A stretch of 64,000 bases of DNA from Pseudodonghicola sp048268305 (GCF_048268305.1 NZ_JBLWVT010000003.1:372001-436000); one strand, 5' to 3'; positions 16,695-25,548 are shown, counted from the first letter of the stretch. A program made the numbers and translations. The notes: generated from the sequence alone by a model not told the origin.

Positions 16695-17987
16695 TCAATC
16701 CTCGAAGGGGTCGGTGACGAGGATGGTATCCTCGCGTTCCGGCGAGGTCGAAAGCAGCGCCACCGGACAGTCGATCAGCTCTTCGATATGGCGCACGTAT
16801 TTGATCGCATTGGCCGGCAGATCGGCCCAGCTGCGCGCGCCTTCGGTCGATTCCGACCAGCCCGGCATTTCCTCGTAGATGGGCGTGCAGCGGGCCTGCT
16901 GGTCGGAGGCGGTGGGCAGGTAATCCAGCCGCTCGCCGTCCAGATCATAGCCGACGCAGATCTTCAGCGTATCAAAGCCGTCGAGCACGTCGAGCTTGGT
17001 CAGCGCGATGCCGTTGATGCCCGAGATGGCGCAGGTCTGGCGCACCAGCGCCGCATCGAACCAGCCGCAACGGCGCTTGCGCCCGGTGACGGTGCCGAAT
17101 TCACGGCCACGGGTGCCAAGGCGTTCGCCGGTCTCGTCGGTCAGCTCGGTCGGGAACGGGCCTTCGCCGACCCGGGTGGTATAAGCCTTGACGATGCCCA
17201 GCACGAAGTCGATCGACCCCGGCCCGATGCCGACGCCGGTGGCGGCCTGGCCGGCGATCACGTTCGACGAGGTGACGAAGGGATAGGTGCCGAAGTCGAT
17301 GTCGAGCAGCGAGCCCTGGGCGCCTTCGAACAGGATCCGCTTGCCGGCCTTGCGCTTCTCGGTCAGCACCTTCCAGACCGGGGCGGCATATTGCAGGATC
17401 TCGGGCGCGATCTCGTTCAGCTTGGCGATCAGATCGTCGCGGTCGATCGGATCAAGCCCCAGGCCCGAACGCAGGGCGTTGTGGTGAACCAACGCGCGGT
17501 CGACCCGCAGTTCCAGCGTTGCCGCATCGGCCAGATCGGCGACGCGGATGGCGCGGCGGCCGACCTTGTCCTCGTAACACGGCCCGATGCCACGCCCGGT
17601 GGTGCCGATCTTGGCAACCGAGTTCTGCGACTCGCGGGCGCGGTCCAGCTCCCCATGGAAGGGCAGGATCAGCGGCGTGTTCTCGGCGATCATCAGCGTC
17701 TCGGGGGAAATCTCCACCCCCTGCTCGCGGATCTTGGCGATTTCGCCGACCAGGTGCCAGGGGTCCAGCACCACGCCGTTCCCGATCACGCTGAGCTTGC
17801 CGCCGCGCACCACACCCGAGGGCAGCGCGTTCAGCTTGTAGACCTGGCCGTCGATGACCAGAGTGTGCCCGGCATTGTGACCGCCCTGAAAGCGCGCGAT
17901 CACATCGGCACGCTCCGAGAGCCAGTCCACGATCTTGCCTTTTCCTTCGTCGCCCCATTGGGCGCCGACCACGACGACATTGGCCAT
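16695..17987 (-). CDS. purA: adenylosuccinate synthase
   Basis: A 430-residue GTP-dependent enzyme joining IMP and aspartate in AMP synthesis. Motifs: GAQWGDEGKGKIVDWL with the catalytic Asp, GGHNAGHTLV with the catalytic His, TTGRGIGPCYEDK, FEGAQGSLLDIDFGTYPFVTSSN region near residues 225-247, and TGRKRRCGWFDA. Start: ATG at 17987; an upstream ATG in frame adds 29 residues not found in the family. Length is standard. Confidence 0.97.
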   Translation of the reverse strand: MANVVVVGAQWGDEGKGKIVDWLSERADVIARFQGGHNAGHTLVIDGQVYKLNALPSGVVRGGKLSVIGNGVVLDPWHLVGEIAKIREQGVEISPETLMIAENTPLILPFHGELDRARESQNSVAKIGTTGRGIGPCYEDKVGRRAIRVADLADAATLELRVDRALVHHNALRSGLGLDPIDRDDLIAKLNEIAPEILQYAAPVWKVLTEKRKAGKRILFEGAQGSLLDIDFGTYPFVTSSNVIAGQAATGVGIGPGSIDFVLGIVKAYTTRVGEGPFPTELTDETGERLGTRGREFGTVTGRKRRCGWFDAALVRQTCAISGINGIALTKLDVLDGFDTLKICVGYDLDGERLDYLPTASDQQARCTPIYEEMPGWSESTEGARSWADLPANAIKYVRHIEELIDCPVALLSTSPEREDTILVTDPFED

Positions 17988-18189
17988 ATCAGGTCCTTCG
18001 CTGCGTTCATTCAAACCCGTGCTCATATACCGACGCGATCGCAGCAGGGAAACCGGAATCTGGGCGTTATGCACAAAGGGCGCAGCGGGCTTGCAGCTTT
18101 GTGTGGGGTTCGGAGAGGTTCAGCCCACCGCGACAAGGAGAACGGCGCGGCGCCCGAGCCGATTCTCCCTCCTGTCCACCCGGGCGCGG

Positions 18190-18516
18190 TCAGACGCCTT
18201 CGGGCAGATGCACCGGGGCGCCATGCGGCGTCGCCAGATAGGCCCGCTCCCAGGCGGCGCGCAGGCGCTCGACCTCGGGCGGTGCGGCCTGGCCGATTTC
18301 GGCCAGGAAGCCTTCCAGCGTCTCGAGCCAGGCGAGGAAATAATCGTCGCCACCATCCAGCTCGCGCGACAGGCCATGCGCTGCCAGGGTTTTCGAAAAC
18401 CGCGCGGTCCAGTCCGGCCAGTCGAAATGCCCGGTCTCGTTCAGGTGCACGGTCAGGGCAAAGACCTGGCCATGCCAAGGCTCGCTGAAAACGGGTTCTG
18501 GGGGCAGATCGGTCAT
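18190..18516 (-). CDS. nitrile hydratase accessory protein (p14K-type)
   Basis: A 108-residue protein related to the N-terminal part of nitrile hydratase beta subunits (EPWHGQVFALTVHLNETG, FDWPDWT, YFLAWLETLE). Proteins of this kind follow the alpha and beta genes of cobalt-type enzymes, where the p14K/activator helps load the metal and oxidise the cysteine ligands. Its ATG overlaps the beta stop by four bases (ATGA), so it is translationally coupled. Last gene of the operon; purA starts 200 bases further down on the same strand. Confidence 0.87.
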   Translation of the reverse strand: MTDLPPEPVFSEPWHGQVFALTVHLNETGHFDWPDWTARFSKTLAAHGLSRELDGGDDYFLAWLETLEGFLAEIGQAAPPEVERLRAAWERAYLATPHGAPVHLPEGV

Positions 18517-19190
18517 GCGGGCTCCAGATAGGATTGCCAGAGGTCGAGCATGACCTCGTCATCGGGGTGTTCGGGCTGTGCCCAAAGCTCGGCCGCCGAG
18601 AACACCACCGAATAAAGCGGCTCGGGCGCCTCGCCCAGGCCATGGGCATTGCTGTCGGGCAGGACATGGGCGCCGTGACAGCAGAGAATCCGCCCCTCGG
18701 CTCCGGCGGCATAGGCGGGCAGACGGGTGTGCCCGCCGTTGACCGCCCGGTTCGCCGCCGGTCGCCGGCAGCGCACCCGCGCGCCCGGGGCGAAGGCGGG
18801 CGTTCCGGCCATCGGTCGGTCGGCGGGGCCACCACGCGCCAGCACCGCGGCGACATTCTCGGCCTTGAGGGCGCGATCCGCCAGCGGATGCCGGGTATCA
18901 TCCCCCTGCCCCGCCAGATCGTCAGGGGTCAGCACCCCGGTTTCGACCAGCAGATCAGCCAGCGCCGAGATCCATTTTTCGTAATACGAGAAATTCATGT
19001 AGTCGCGCGGCGACAATTTTTCCCGTGCGTGCCGCGACATGTCGAGGTTCCACTGCCCCAGCGATCCGGCAGCCAGGGTCACCGCCAACGCCCGGGCGTG
19101 CCAGTCCTGGGCATAGACCGGATCATCGGGATGGCCCGGGTCGATCCGGCCATCGCCGAACCGCCCGCCCATGTCATGCACCCGGGTCAT
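18513..19190 (-). CDS. nthB: nitrile hydratase subunit beta
   Basis: A 225-residue beta subunit. The family opening MTRVHDMGGR, the helical YYEKWISALADLLVE segment and the C-terminal SH3-like barrel (GARVRCRRPAANRAVNGGHTRLP region about residues 135-156, then YSVVFSAAELW) are recognisable. Two Arg that hydrogen bond the oxidised alpha cysteines in known structures plausibly sit in the N-terminal half. It starts in an ATGA overlap with the alpha stop and ends in an ATGA overlap with the accessory gene. Confidence 0.93.
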   Translation of the reverse strand: MTRVHDMGGRFGDGRIDPGHPDDPVYAQDWHARALAVTLAAGSLGQWNLDMSRHAREKLSPRDYMNFSYYEKWISALADLLVETGVLTPDDLAGQGDDTRHPLADRALKAENVAAVLARGGPADRPMAGTPAFAPGARVRCRRPAANRAVNGGHTRLPAYAAGAEGRILCCHGAHVLPDSNAHGLGEAPEPLYSVVFSAAELWAQPEHPDDEVMLDLWQSYLEPA

Positions 19191-19816
19191 GCGCCAGGTT
19201 CCCGCGCCAGGCCGGTGCCGATCATGCTGTCGCGGCTGACCAGCCGAGCCAGATCCTCCACGCTCATCCCCTCGGTCCCGGCGGGACGGCGGGGGATCAC
19301 CAGATAGCGCACCTCGGCCGTGGAATCCCAGACCCGCAGCTTGACCTCTTCCGGCAGGGTGACGCCGAAATCGGCCAGCACCGCCCGCGGTTCGCGCACC
19401 GCGCGGGCGCGATAGGCGTCGGATTTGTACCAGCCGGGCGGAATCCCCAGAAGCGGCCACGGATAGCAGCTGCACAGGGTGCAGACGACCATGTTGTGAA
19501 CCTCTTCGGTGTTCTCGACGGCGATGATATGTTCGCCCTGCCGGCCAAAGAACCCCAGGTCGGCGACGACCGGCGTCGCATCCGCCAGCAGGGCGGCGCG
19601 AAACTCCGGATCGGCCCAGGCGCGGGCAACAACCTGCGCGCCGTTCTTCGGGCCGATGCGGTTCTGATAAGTGTCGATGATCTCGTCCAAGGCGGCGGGA
19701 TCAATCAGCCCCTTGCGGCTGAGCAGGGTTTCCAAGGCCCGCACCCTGAGCGCCGGATCGGGCGGCAGCAGCGCGTGCGCATGGTCGTGGTCGTGGTCAT
19801 GATGATCGTGTGCCAT
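19187..19816 (-). CDS. nthA: nitrile hydratase subunit alpha, cobalt type
   Basis: A 209-residue catalytic subunit hydrating nitriles to amides. The metal-binding motif is VCTLCSCYPW with Cys112, Cys115, Ser116 and Cys117. Thr at position 113 is the cobalt-type signature (iron enzymes have Ser). The N-terminus is remarkable: the first 14 residues contain seven His alternating with Asp, a likely metal-binding tail. ATG at 19816 is used here; ATG at 19828 would add four residues, and neither has a strong ribosome site. First gene of the alpha-beta-accessory operon, divergent from secG. Confidence 0.94.
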   Translation of the reverse strand: MAHDHHDHDHDHAHALLPPDPALRVRALETLLSRKGLIDPAALDEIIDTYQNRIGPKNGAQVVARAWADPEFRAALLADATPVVADLGFFGRQGEHIIAVENTEEVHNMVVCTLCSCYPWPLLGIPPGWYKSDAYRARAVREPRAVLADFGVTLPEEVKLRVWDSTAEVRYLVIPRRPAGTEGMSVEDLARLVSRDSMIGTGLAREPGA

Positions 19817-19882
19817 GCTTTGCAGCATGAGCGCGTTGCCGGCGATTTGTCGAGTCCCGCGGCGATGCCGCGAACTGATTGC

Positions 19883-19911
19883 TTGCCCCGCCCGGCAAAC
19901 TTCCCTACATA
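19883..19911 (+). promoter_or_regulatory. candidate sigma-70-type promoter of secG
   Basis: TTGCCC (19883-19888) and TACATA (19906-19911) are separated by 17 bases. The predicted start near 19918 gives a leader of about 26 bases before the secG ATG. It lies in the divergent region with nitrile hydratase. Confidence 0.45.
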
Positions 19912-19943
19912 CCCCGCGAACCGAGCAAGCGCCGCAGGAACTC

Positions 19944-20309
19944 ATGGAAAACGTCGTCCTTATCATCCACCTCATCCTGGCCGTTGGCCTGATCGCCGTT
20001 GTGCTGCTGCAGCGCTCGGAAGGCGGCGGCCTGGGTCTGGGCAGCGGTGGCGGCGGCGTGATGTCCGGCCGGGCGGCGGCAACGGCCTTGGCCAAGGTCA
20101 CCTGGGTGCTGGCGGCCGCCTTCATCGTGACCTCGATCGCCCTGACCATCATCGCGGCGCAAAAATCGGCGGGCACTTCGGTCATCGACCGGCTGGGCGT
20201 TCCCGCCGCGGAAGAAAAGCAGGACGCGACGCCTGCGGCCCCGGCGGGTTCGGATCTGCTGCCTCCGGCGCAGGGTGACAACGCGCCGCTGGTGCCGCGC
20301 GCCGATTAA
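19944..20309 (+). CDS. secG: SecG, protein translocase subunit
   Basis: A 121-residue auxiliary subunit of the SecYEG channel. Two membrane spans (about residues 3-23 and 55-75) flank the conserved LLQRSEGGGLGLGSG segment. The C-terminal tail is Ala/Pro-rich and variable, as usual. Start: ATG at 19944 with AGGAA upstream. It precedes pyrG, as in other alphaproteobacteria, with a terminator-like hairpin between them. Confidence 0.95.
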   Translation: MENVVLIIHLILAVGLIAVVLLQRSEGGGLGLGSGGGGVMSGRAAATALAKVTWVLAAAFIVTSIALTIIAAQKSAGTSVIDRLGVPAAEEKQDATPAAPAGSDLLPPAQGDNAPLVPRAD

Positions 20310-20331
20310 ACTACAACACCTTGGAAAATCA

Positions 20332-20372
20332 CAAGGGACCGCAACAGCATCTTGCGGTTCCCTTGCCTTTGT
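20332..20372 (+). terminator. hairpin between secG and pyrG
   Basis: CAAGGGACCGCAA (20332-20344) pairs with TTGCGGTTCCCTTG (20352-20365) with one bulged base, followed by CCTTTGTT. The U-run is interrupted, so termination may be partial. It could act as a secG terminator or allow some readthrough into pyrG. Confidence 0.6.
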
Positions 20373-20466
20373 TATGCGAATCCTGTAAGGATGGAGTCCC
20401 GTGGTGCTGCGGTTTTCGAACCGGGCGGGCACTGAATTGCAGGCTAATCACGGGGGCAGCCGAACC

Positions 20467-22110
20467 ATGGCGCGTTTCATCTTCATCACCGGCGGGGTTG
20501 TGTCCTCTCTTGGTAAGGGGCTGGCATCGGCGGCGCTGGGCGCGCTGCTGCAATCACGCGGATTTTCAGTCCGGCTGCGCAAGCTCGATCCCTATCTGAA
20601 CGTCGACCCGGGCACGATGTCGCCGTTCGAGCATGGCGAGGTCTTCGTGACCGACGACGGCGCCGAGACCGATCTCGACCTCGGCCACTACGAACGCTTC
20701 ACCGGGGTGGCGGCACGCAAGACCGACTCGGTCAGCTCGGGCCGCATCTATTCCAACGTGCTCGAAAAAGAGCGCCGCGGCGACTATCTGGGCAAGACCA
20801 TCCAGGTGATTCCGCACGTCACCAACGAGATCAAGGATTTCATCCGTATCGGCGAGGATGAGGTCGATTTCATGCTCTGCGAGATCGGCGGCACGGTGGG
20901 CGACATCGAAGGCCTGCCGTTCTTCGAGGCGATCCGCCAGTTCAGCCAGGAAAAGCCGCGCGGCCAATGCCTGTTCATGCATCTGACGCTGTTGCCCTTC
21001 ATCAAGGCGAGCGGCGAGCTGAAGACCAAGCCGACCCAGCACTCGGTGAAAGAGCTGCGCTCGATCGGCCTGGCCCCCGACATCCTGGTCTGCCGCTCGG
21101 AAGGGCCGATCCCGCAGAAGGAACGCGAGAAACTGGCGCTGTTCTGCAACGTGCGCCCCGAGGCGGTGATCGCCGCGCTGGACCTCAAGTCGATCTACGA
21201 GGCACCGCTTGCCTATCACGCCGAAGGGCTGGACCAGGCGGTTCTGGACGCCTTCCAGATCAGCCCGGCACCGCGCCCCGACCTGAGCCGCTGGGAAGAT
21301 GTGGCAGACCGCATCGAGAACCCCGAAGGCGAGGTGCGGGTCGCCATCGTCGGCAAGTACACCCAGCTCGAAGACGCCTATAAGTCGATCGCCGAGGCGC
21401 TGACCCATGGCGGGCTGGCCAATCGGGTGAAGGTCAAGATCGAATGGGTCGATGCGGAGATCTTCGATCACGAGGATCCGGCGCCCTATCTGGACGGCTT
21501 CGACGCAATCCTGGTCCCCGGCGGCTTTGGCGAACGCGGCACCGAGGGCAAGATCAAGGCGGCGCAATTCGCCCGCGAACACAAGGTGCCCTATCTGGGC
21601 ATCTGCCTGGGCATGCAGATGGCGGTGATCGAGGCGGCGCGCAATGTCGCAGGCCTCACCACCGCCGGGTCGGAGGAATTCGACCACGAGGCCGGCAAGA
21701 AGCGGTTCGAACCCGTGGTCTATCACCTCAAGGAATGGGTGCAGGGCAACTACAAGGTCAAGCGCAGCACCGAGGACGACAAGGGCGGCACCATGCGGCT
21801 TGGCGCCTATGACGCGGTGCTGAAGGAAGGCTCCAAGGTGGCCCAGGTCTATGGCAGCCTCAACATCGAGGAACGCCACCGCCACCGCTATGAGGTCGAC
21901 ATCAAGTATCGCGACAAGCTGGAAGACTGCGGCCTGGTCTTTTCGGGCATGTCCCCCGACGGCCGGCTGCCCGAGATCGTCGAATGGAAGGACCACCCCT
22001 GGTTCATCGGCGTGCAGTTCCACCCCGAGCTGAAATCGAAACCCTTCGATCCGCATCCGCTGTTCAAGGATTTCGTCCGCGCCGCGAAAGAGGCCAGCCG
22101 CCTGGTCTGA
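20467..22110 (+). CDS. pyrG: CTP synthase
   Basis: A 547-residue enzyme making CTP from UTP, ATP and glutamine. The N-terminal synthetase domain has FITGGVVSSLGKG, LDPYLNVDPGTMSPFEHGEVF (residues about 41-61) and CEIGGTVGDIEG. The C-terminal class I amidotransferase domain has the nucleophile in YLGICLGMQ and the His-Glu pair in QFHPEL. Start: ATG at 20467; an earlier GTG would add 22 residues without family support. Length is standard. Confidence 0.97.
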   Translation: MARFIFITGGVVSSLGKGLASAALGALLQSRGFSVRLRKLDPYLNVDPGTMSPFEHGEVFVTDDGAETDLDLGHYERFTGVAARKTDSVSSGRIYSNVLEKERRGDYLGKTIQVIPHVTNEIKDFIRIGEDEVDFMLCEIGGTVGDIEGLPFFEAIRQFSQEKPRGQCLFMHLTLLPFIKASGELKTKPTQHSVKELRSIGLAPDILVCRSEGPIPQKEREKLALFCNVRPEAVIAALDLKSIYEAPLAYHAEGLDQAVLDAFQISPAPRPDLSRWEDVADRIENPEGEVRVAIVGKYTQLEDAYKSIAEALTHGGLANRVKVKIEWVDAEIFDHEDPAPYLDGFDAILVPGGFGERGTEGKIKAAQFAREHKVPYLGICLGMQMAVIEAARNVAGLTTAGSEEFDHEAGKKRFEPVVYHLKEWVQGNYKVKRSTEDDKGGTMRLGAYDAVLKEGSKVAQVYGSLNIEERHRHRYEVDIKYRDKLEDCGLVFSGMSPDGRLPEIVEWKDHPWFIGVQFHPELKSKPFDPHPLFKDFVRAAKEASRLV

Positions 22111-22135
22111 CCCCTGCCCCGACCGGAAAACACCA

Positions 22136-22167
22136 CGCCCCGACCATTGGCCGGGGCGTTTGTGTTT
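22136..22167 (+). terminator. terminator of pyrG
   Basis: CGCCCCG (22136-22142) pairs with CGGGGCG (22152-22158), followed by TTTGTGTTT. It lies 25 bases after the pyrG stop. Confidence 0.82.
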
Positions 22168-22211
22168 CCTCACTCTTCTCCCGAAGAGCGAGATCGCGAA
22201 TTTGTCTCTGC

Positions 22212-23120
22212 TTAGAGAATATCAAATCCCTCGTGAGGCGCAGAATCGGCATGCAGTACTGAACCCGAGGCCTCTGAGAAGATGAATTCTTTCTTCGTCA
22301 GATCGGCAAGATCAATTCCACTCAGCGTAATAGACCCCTTCTTTCCGAAGTCGAGAATGACATCGTCGCCAACCTGTTCCATATGGCTCTTCAGCTCTCG
22401 GAAGGTCGAAACATCGGAGACCCCTTGAAGATCAACTTTCTCTCCTCCAAAGATAGAGAAGTCTGTGATTGTATCGTTTCCGAATTTTCCCGAGAAGACG
22501 AATATATCTGCGTGAGCGCCACCTGTCAGGTTGTCGTCACCCGCGCCGCCCTCAAGGACGTCTTTCCCGGAACCGCCAACAAGCGTATCATTGCCTAGCC
22601 CGCCATCAAGCTTGTCGGCGCCCCTACCACCAAACAACTGATCGTTGGCCCCGCCGCCGAACAGTTTGTCATTCCCGTCCCCCCCGTTAATAACATCCTT
22701 TCCACCATAGCCAAAGATTGTGTCTGCTGTTGCGGTCCCCGACAGAACATCTGCTTTCTCGGTACCATGCCAGGCCAAATCATCCAGCACCACCAGATCG
22801 ACAACCTTCGACGTGGAGCCATCTGCAAAACTCGCCCCACTTAAATTGATCACCAACGAAAAATGTTCATCGGCCTCGTCGACCGTGTCCGCAACACCAC
22901 TGAACGAAATCGGAATGGTCTTGGAAATCGTGGAAGTCGATGAGAGCGCATAAGAGCCAGAACCGGAACCGCCCCGAAAGTCGCCTGAGCCAGCGGTTCC
23001 TGCTTCGAAGTGATATGAATAATATACTGACCCGTAATTTCCGGTCAGAACTAGGTTTATTGTCGCAGTTTCGCCTTCCAAAACGGAAAAACGCCCCGAC
23101 AGGCTTGCAAGAAACGCCAT
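22212..23120 (-). CDS. Calx-beta and RTX-repeat secreted protein
   Basis: A 302-residue protein without a Sec signal. Residues 10-112 form a Calx-beta-like domain (SVLEGETATINLVLTG, then VDEADEHFSLVINLSGASF). Residues 118-205 carry about eight RTX nonapeptides (GGDGNDKLF, GGLGNDTLV, GGAGDDNLT), which fold on calcium. Residues 206-285 resemble the C-terminal type I secretion region (DIFVFSGKFGNDTITDF). Start: ATG at 23120 with GGAGGGAG upstream. Base composition is clearly richer in A+T than both neighbours, suggesting horizontal origin. No ABC/membrane-fusion secretion genes are in the window, so export would use a system elsewhere. It may be an adhesin or extracellular matrix protein; no catalytic domain is visible. 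Confidence 0.88.
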   Translation of the reverse strand: MAFLASLSGRFSVLEGETATINLVLTGNYGSVYYSYHFEAGTAGSGDFRGGSGSGSYALSSTSTISKTIPISFSGVADTVDEADEHFSLVINLSGASFADGSTSKVVDLVVLDDLAWHGTEKADVLSGTATADTIFGYGGKDVINGGDGNDKLFGGGANDQLFGGRGADKLDGGLGNDTLVGGSGKDVLEGGAGDDNLTGGAHADIFVFSGKFGNDTITDFSIFGGEKVDLQGVSDVSTFRELKSHMEQVGDDVILDFGKKGSITLSGIDLADLTKKEFIFSEASGSVLHADSAPHEGFDIL

Positions 23121-23319
23121 AGCTCTCCCTCCAATAGAACTATTTATGCAAAATAACTGAAATCCTCTCATGTCAATGAATGACGCAACAGTACTGACAA
23201 GATTACTTTTGAAGACATCGAAACGGTTTTGGCCTCCTGCGAGCAACCTCTCTCTTCCCCCTTGCTAAGGCCCCCTCCCGACGCCAGAGTCACCCACACA
23301 CAGAGATGGAGGAGCAACC

Positions 23320-23613
23320 ATGCCCAAAGGATATTGGGTCGCCCATGTGGATGTCGACGATCCCCAGGCCTATGAGGCCTATCGCGCCGCCAATGCCGCC
23401 CCCTTCGCCGAATATGGCGCGCGCTTTCTGGTGCGCGGCGGGGCGCAGGAACAGCGCGAAGGCCATTGCCGCAAGCGCACCGTGGTGATCGAATTCGACA
23501 GCTACGATCAGGCGGTCGCCTGCTATGAAAGCGCCGGCTATCAGGCCGCCAAGGCGCTGCGCGATCCGGTTTCGACCGGCGATCTTGTCATTGTCGAGGG
23601 CTATGATGGCTGA
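23320..23613 (+). CDS. DUF1330 family protein
   Basis: A 97-residue small alpha/beta-barrel type protein of the DUF1330 family (KGYWVAHVDVDDPQAYEAY, FLVRGG, RTVVIEFDSYDQAVACY). Length is normal. A good GGAG sequence lies eight bases before the ATG. Function is unknown. The stop lies close to the first possible start of the next gene, so the two may be coupled. Confidence 0.9.
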   Translation: MPKGYWVAHVDVDDPQAYEAYRAANAAPFAEYGARFLVRGGAQEQREGHCRKRTVVIEFDSYDQAVACYESAGYQAAKALRDPVSTGDLVIVEGYDG

Positions 23614-23656
23614 AGGCCGCTTGGCGAGCCTGCGGAAAGCAGGTAAGCTGCCGCCC

Positions 23657-24100
23657 ATGCTGAAGAAACTCTTCCAGACCTTCCGCCCGGCGGAACCCAC
23701 CGCGCCGCTGCCCGACCCCGATGCCGAACTGGCGCTGGGGGCGCTTCTGGTGCGCGTCGCGCAATCCGACCGCGCCTATCAGGTCGAGGAGATCAGCCTG
23801 ATCGACCGCATCCTGTCCCGGATGTACGAACACAATCCGATCGAGGCCGCCAAGGTCCGCGCCACCTGCGAGAAACTGCATGCGGCCGCGCCCGATACCG
23901 ACACCTTCGGCAAGCTGATCCGCGAGACCACCGGGATCGAGGAACGGCTCGCGGCGCTTGAGGCGCTGTGGGAGGTCGTGCTGGCCGACGGCACCCAGAA
24001 GGAAGGCGAGCTGAAGATCGTCGATGAGGCCTGCCGCGCCATGGGGCTCAGCCTCGCCGACAACAAGGCTGCGCGCGAAAGGGTGATCGCGCGGATGTGA
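23657..24100 (+). CDS. TerB-like protein 1
   Basis: A 147-residue helical protein resembling TerB (tellurite-resistance family): ELALGALLVRVAQSDRAYQVEEISLIDRI and ALEALWEVVLADGTQKEGELKIVDE patterns, each with an acidic loop that could bind metal. Start: ATG at 23657; an in-frame ATG at 23606 overlaps the DUF1330 stop and would add 17 residues. A second copy of the domain follows 44 bases later. No other ter genes are present, so tellurite resistance should not be assumed. Confidence 0.78.
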   Translation: MLKKLFQTFRPAEPTAPLPDPDAELALGALLVRVAQSDRAYQVEEISLIDRILSRMYEHNPIEAAKVRATCEKLHAAAPDTDTFGKLIRETTGIEERLAALEALWEVVLADGTQKEGELKIVDEACRAMGLSLADNKAARERVIARM

Positions 24101-24144
24101 GGGCAGGCTTGGCCTGCCGCCGCACCGTCGCTATATCGGATCCC

Positions 24145-24582
24145 ATGTTTCAGGACTTTCTCTCCCGGCTGATCCAGCCTGCCCCCGATCCGCTCAACGA
24201 CGGCGATGCCCGGCTGGCGCTGGCCGCGCTGCTGGTGCGCGTTGCCCGCGCCGATGACGATTATGCCGAGGCCGAGCGTGACCGCATCGACCGCATCGTC
24301 GCCGCGCGCTATGGGCTGTCCCCCTTCGAGGTGACGCATCTGCGCCGCCAGGCGGAAGAGCTGGAGGAGCAGGCCCCCGATACCGTCCGCTTCACCCGCG
24401 CCATCAAGGAGGCGGTCCCCTATGAGGATCGCCGCGCCGTCATCGAGGCGGCCTGGTCGGTGGCGCTGGCCGATGGCGCCCGCGATGACGAGGAAGACGC
24501 GCTGCTCCGGCTGGTCTCGAACCTGCTCGGGGTGAACGACCGCGACTCGGCGCTGGCGCGGCAAAAGGCGGCGCAGGGCTGA
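24145..24582 (+). CDS. TerB-like protein 2
   Basis: A 145-residue paralogue of the preceding protein (ARLALAALLVRVARADDDYAEAERDRIDRI, then AAWSVALADGARDDEEDALLRL). The shared pattern of two acidic helical hairpins points to tandem duplication with strong divergence. Start: ATG at 24145; an upstream GTG in the overlap with the first copy would add a Cys/Arg-rich tail and is less likely. Function unknown. Confidence 0.78.
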   Translation: MFQDFLSRLIQPAPDPLNDGDARLALAALLVRVARADDDYAEAERDRIDRIVAARYGLSPFEVTHLRRQAEELEEQAPDTVRFTRAIKEAVPYEDRRAVIEAAWSVALADGARDDEEDALLRLVSNLLGVNDRDSALARQKAAQG

Positions 24583-24738
24583 CCCTTCCGTTAGGGCAGC
24601 TTGCCCCGGGCAGGTCCGAAATCGCCCGAACCCTGTTCACCTTGCCGCTTTCCACCCTGATTGGGACGTTTTGAAAGTTGCATTGCAGGCGAATCTCCGG
24701 CCCAATGCGACAATAGAGCCGCAAGTAACGGAGCCCCC

Positions 24739-25521
24739 GTGCCTGACACGCCCCCTGTCATCGAAATTCACGATCTGCACAAAAGCTATGGCGAGCTGGA
24801 GGTTCTGAAAGGCGTCGACATCACCGCCCGCAAGGGCGACGTGGTGTCCTTGATCGGCTCGTCCGGGTCGGGGAAATCGACCTTGCTGCGCTGCGCCAAC
24901 CTGCTGGAGGACAGCCAGCGGGGCGACATCCTGTTCAAGGGCGAACCGGTCAAGTGGAAGGGCATCGGCCCGCACCGCCGCCCGGCCGATCCCAAGCAGG
25001 TGCTGCGCATCCGCACCAACCTGTCGATGGTGTTCCAGCAATTCAACCTCTGGGCCCATATGACCATCCTGCAGAATGTGATGGAAGCGCCGGTGACCGT
25101 GCTTGGCCGCAACCGTGCCGAGGTGGAACAGGCGGCGCGCAAGTATCTGGACAAGGTCGGGATCGGCGACAAATGCGACGCCTATCCGGCCCAGCTTTCA
25201 GGCGGCCAGCAACAGCGGGCGGCGATCGCCCGGGCGCTGTGCATGGAGCCCGAGGCATTGCTGTTCGACGAACCCACCAGCGCGCTCGACCCCGAGCTGG
25301 AGCAGGAGGTGGTCAAGGTGATCAAGGCCCTCGCGCAAGAGGGGCGCACCATGCTGATCGTCACCCATGACATGAAGATGGCCCATGATGTGTCCACCCA
25401 TGTGGTGTTCCTGCATCAAGGCCTGATCGAAGAGGAAGGCGCCCCCGAGGTTCTCTTTGGCTCGCCAAAGTCGGAACGGCTGCGTGGGTTCTTGTCTTCC
25501 ACCGCGCATGCGGCATCATAA
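24739..25521 (+). CDS. polar amino acid ABC transporter, ATPase
   Basis: A 260-residue HisP/GlnQ-type ATPase. Walker A is GSSGSGKST, the signature LSGGQQQR and Walker B LLFDEP; the H-loop is in IVTHDM. A family insert around GPHRRPADPKQVLRIRTN follows Walker A. Start: GTG at 24739 with CGGAG upstream; no ATG is near. It leads the operon ATPase, binding protein, two permeases. The substrate is likely a basic or polar amino acid or a related amine, in view of the polyamine-type genes that follow. Confidence 0.93.
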   Translation: MPDTPPVIEIHDLHKSYGELEVLKGVDITARKGDVVSLIGSSGSGKSTLLRCANLLEDSQRGDILFKGEPVKWKGIGPHRRPADPKQVLRIRTNLSMVFQQFNLWAHMTILQNVMEAPVTVLGRNRAEVEQAARKYLDKVGIGDKCDAYPAQLSGGQQQRAAIARALCMEPEALLFDEPTSALDPELEQEVVKVIKALAQEGRTMLIVTHDMKMAHDVSTHVVFLHQGLIEEEGAPEVLFGSPKSERLRGFLSSTAHAAS

Positions 25522-25548
25522 AACAATAAAACCAAGGGAGTAACCTGA

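Noticed and set aside
23657..24582. A tellurite-resistance operon.
   Set aside because: Only TerB-like domains are present; terA, terC, terD and terZ are missing.
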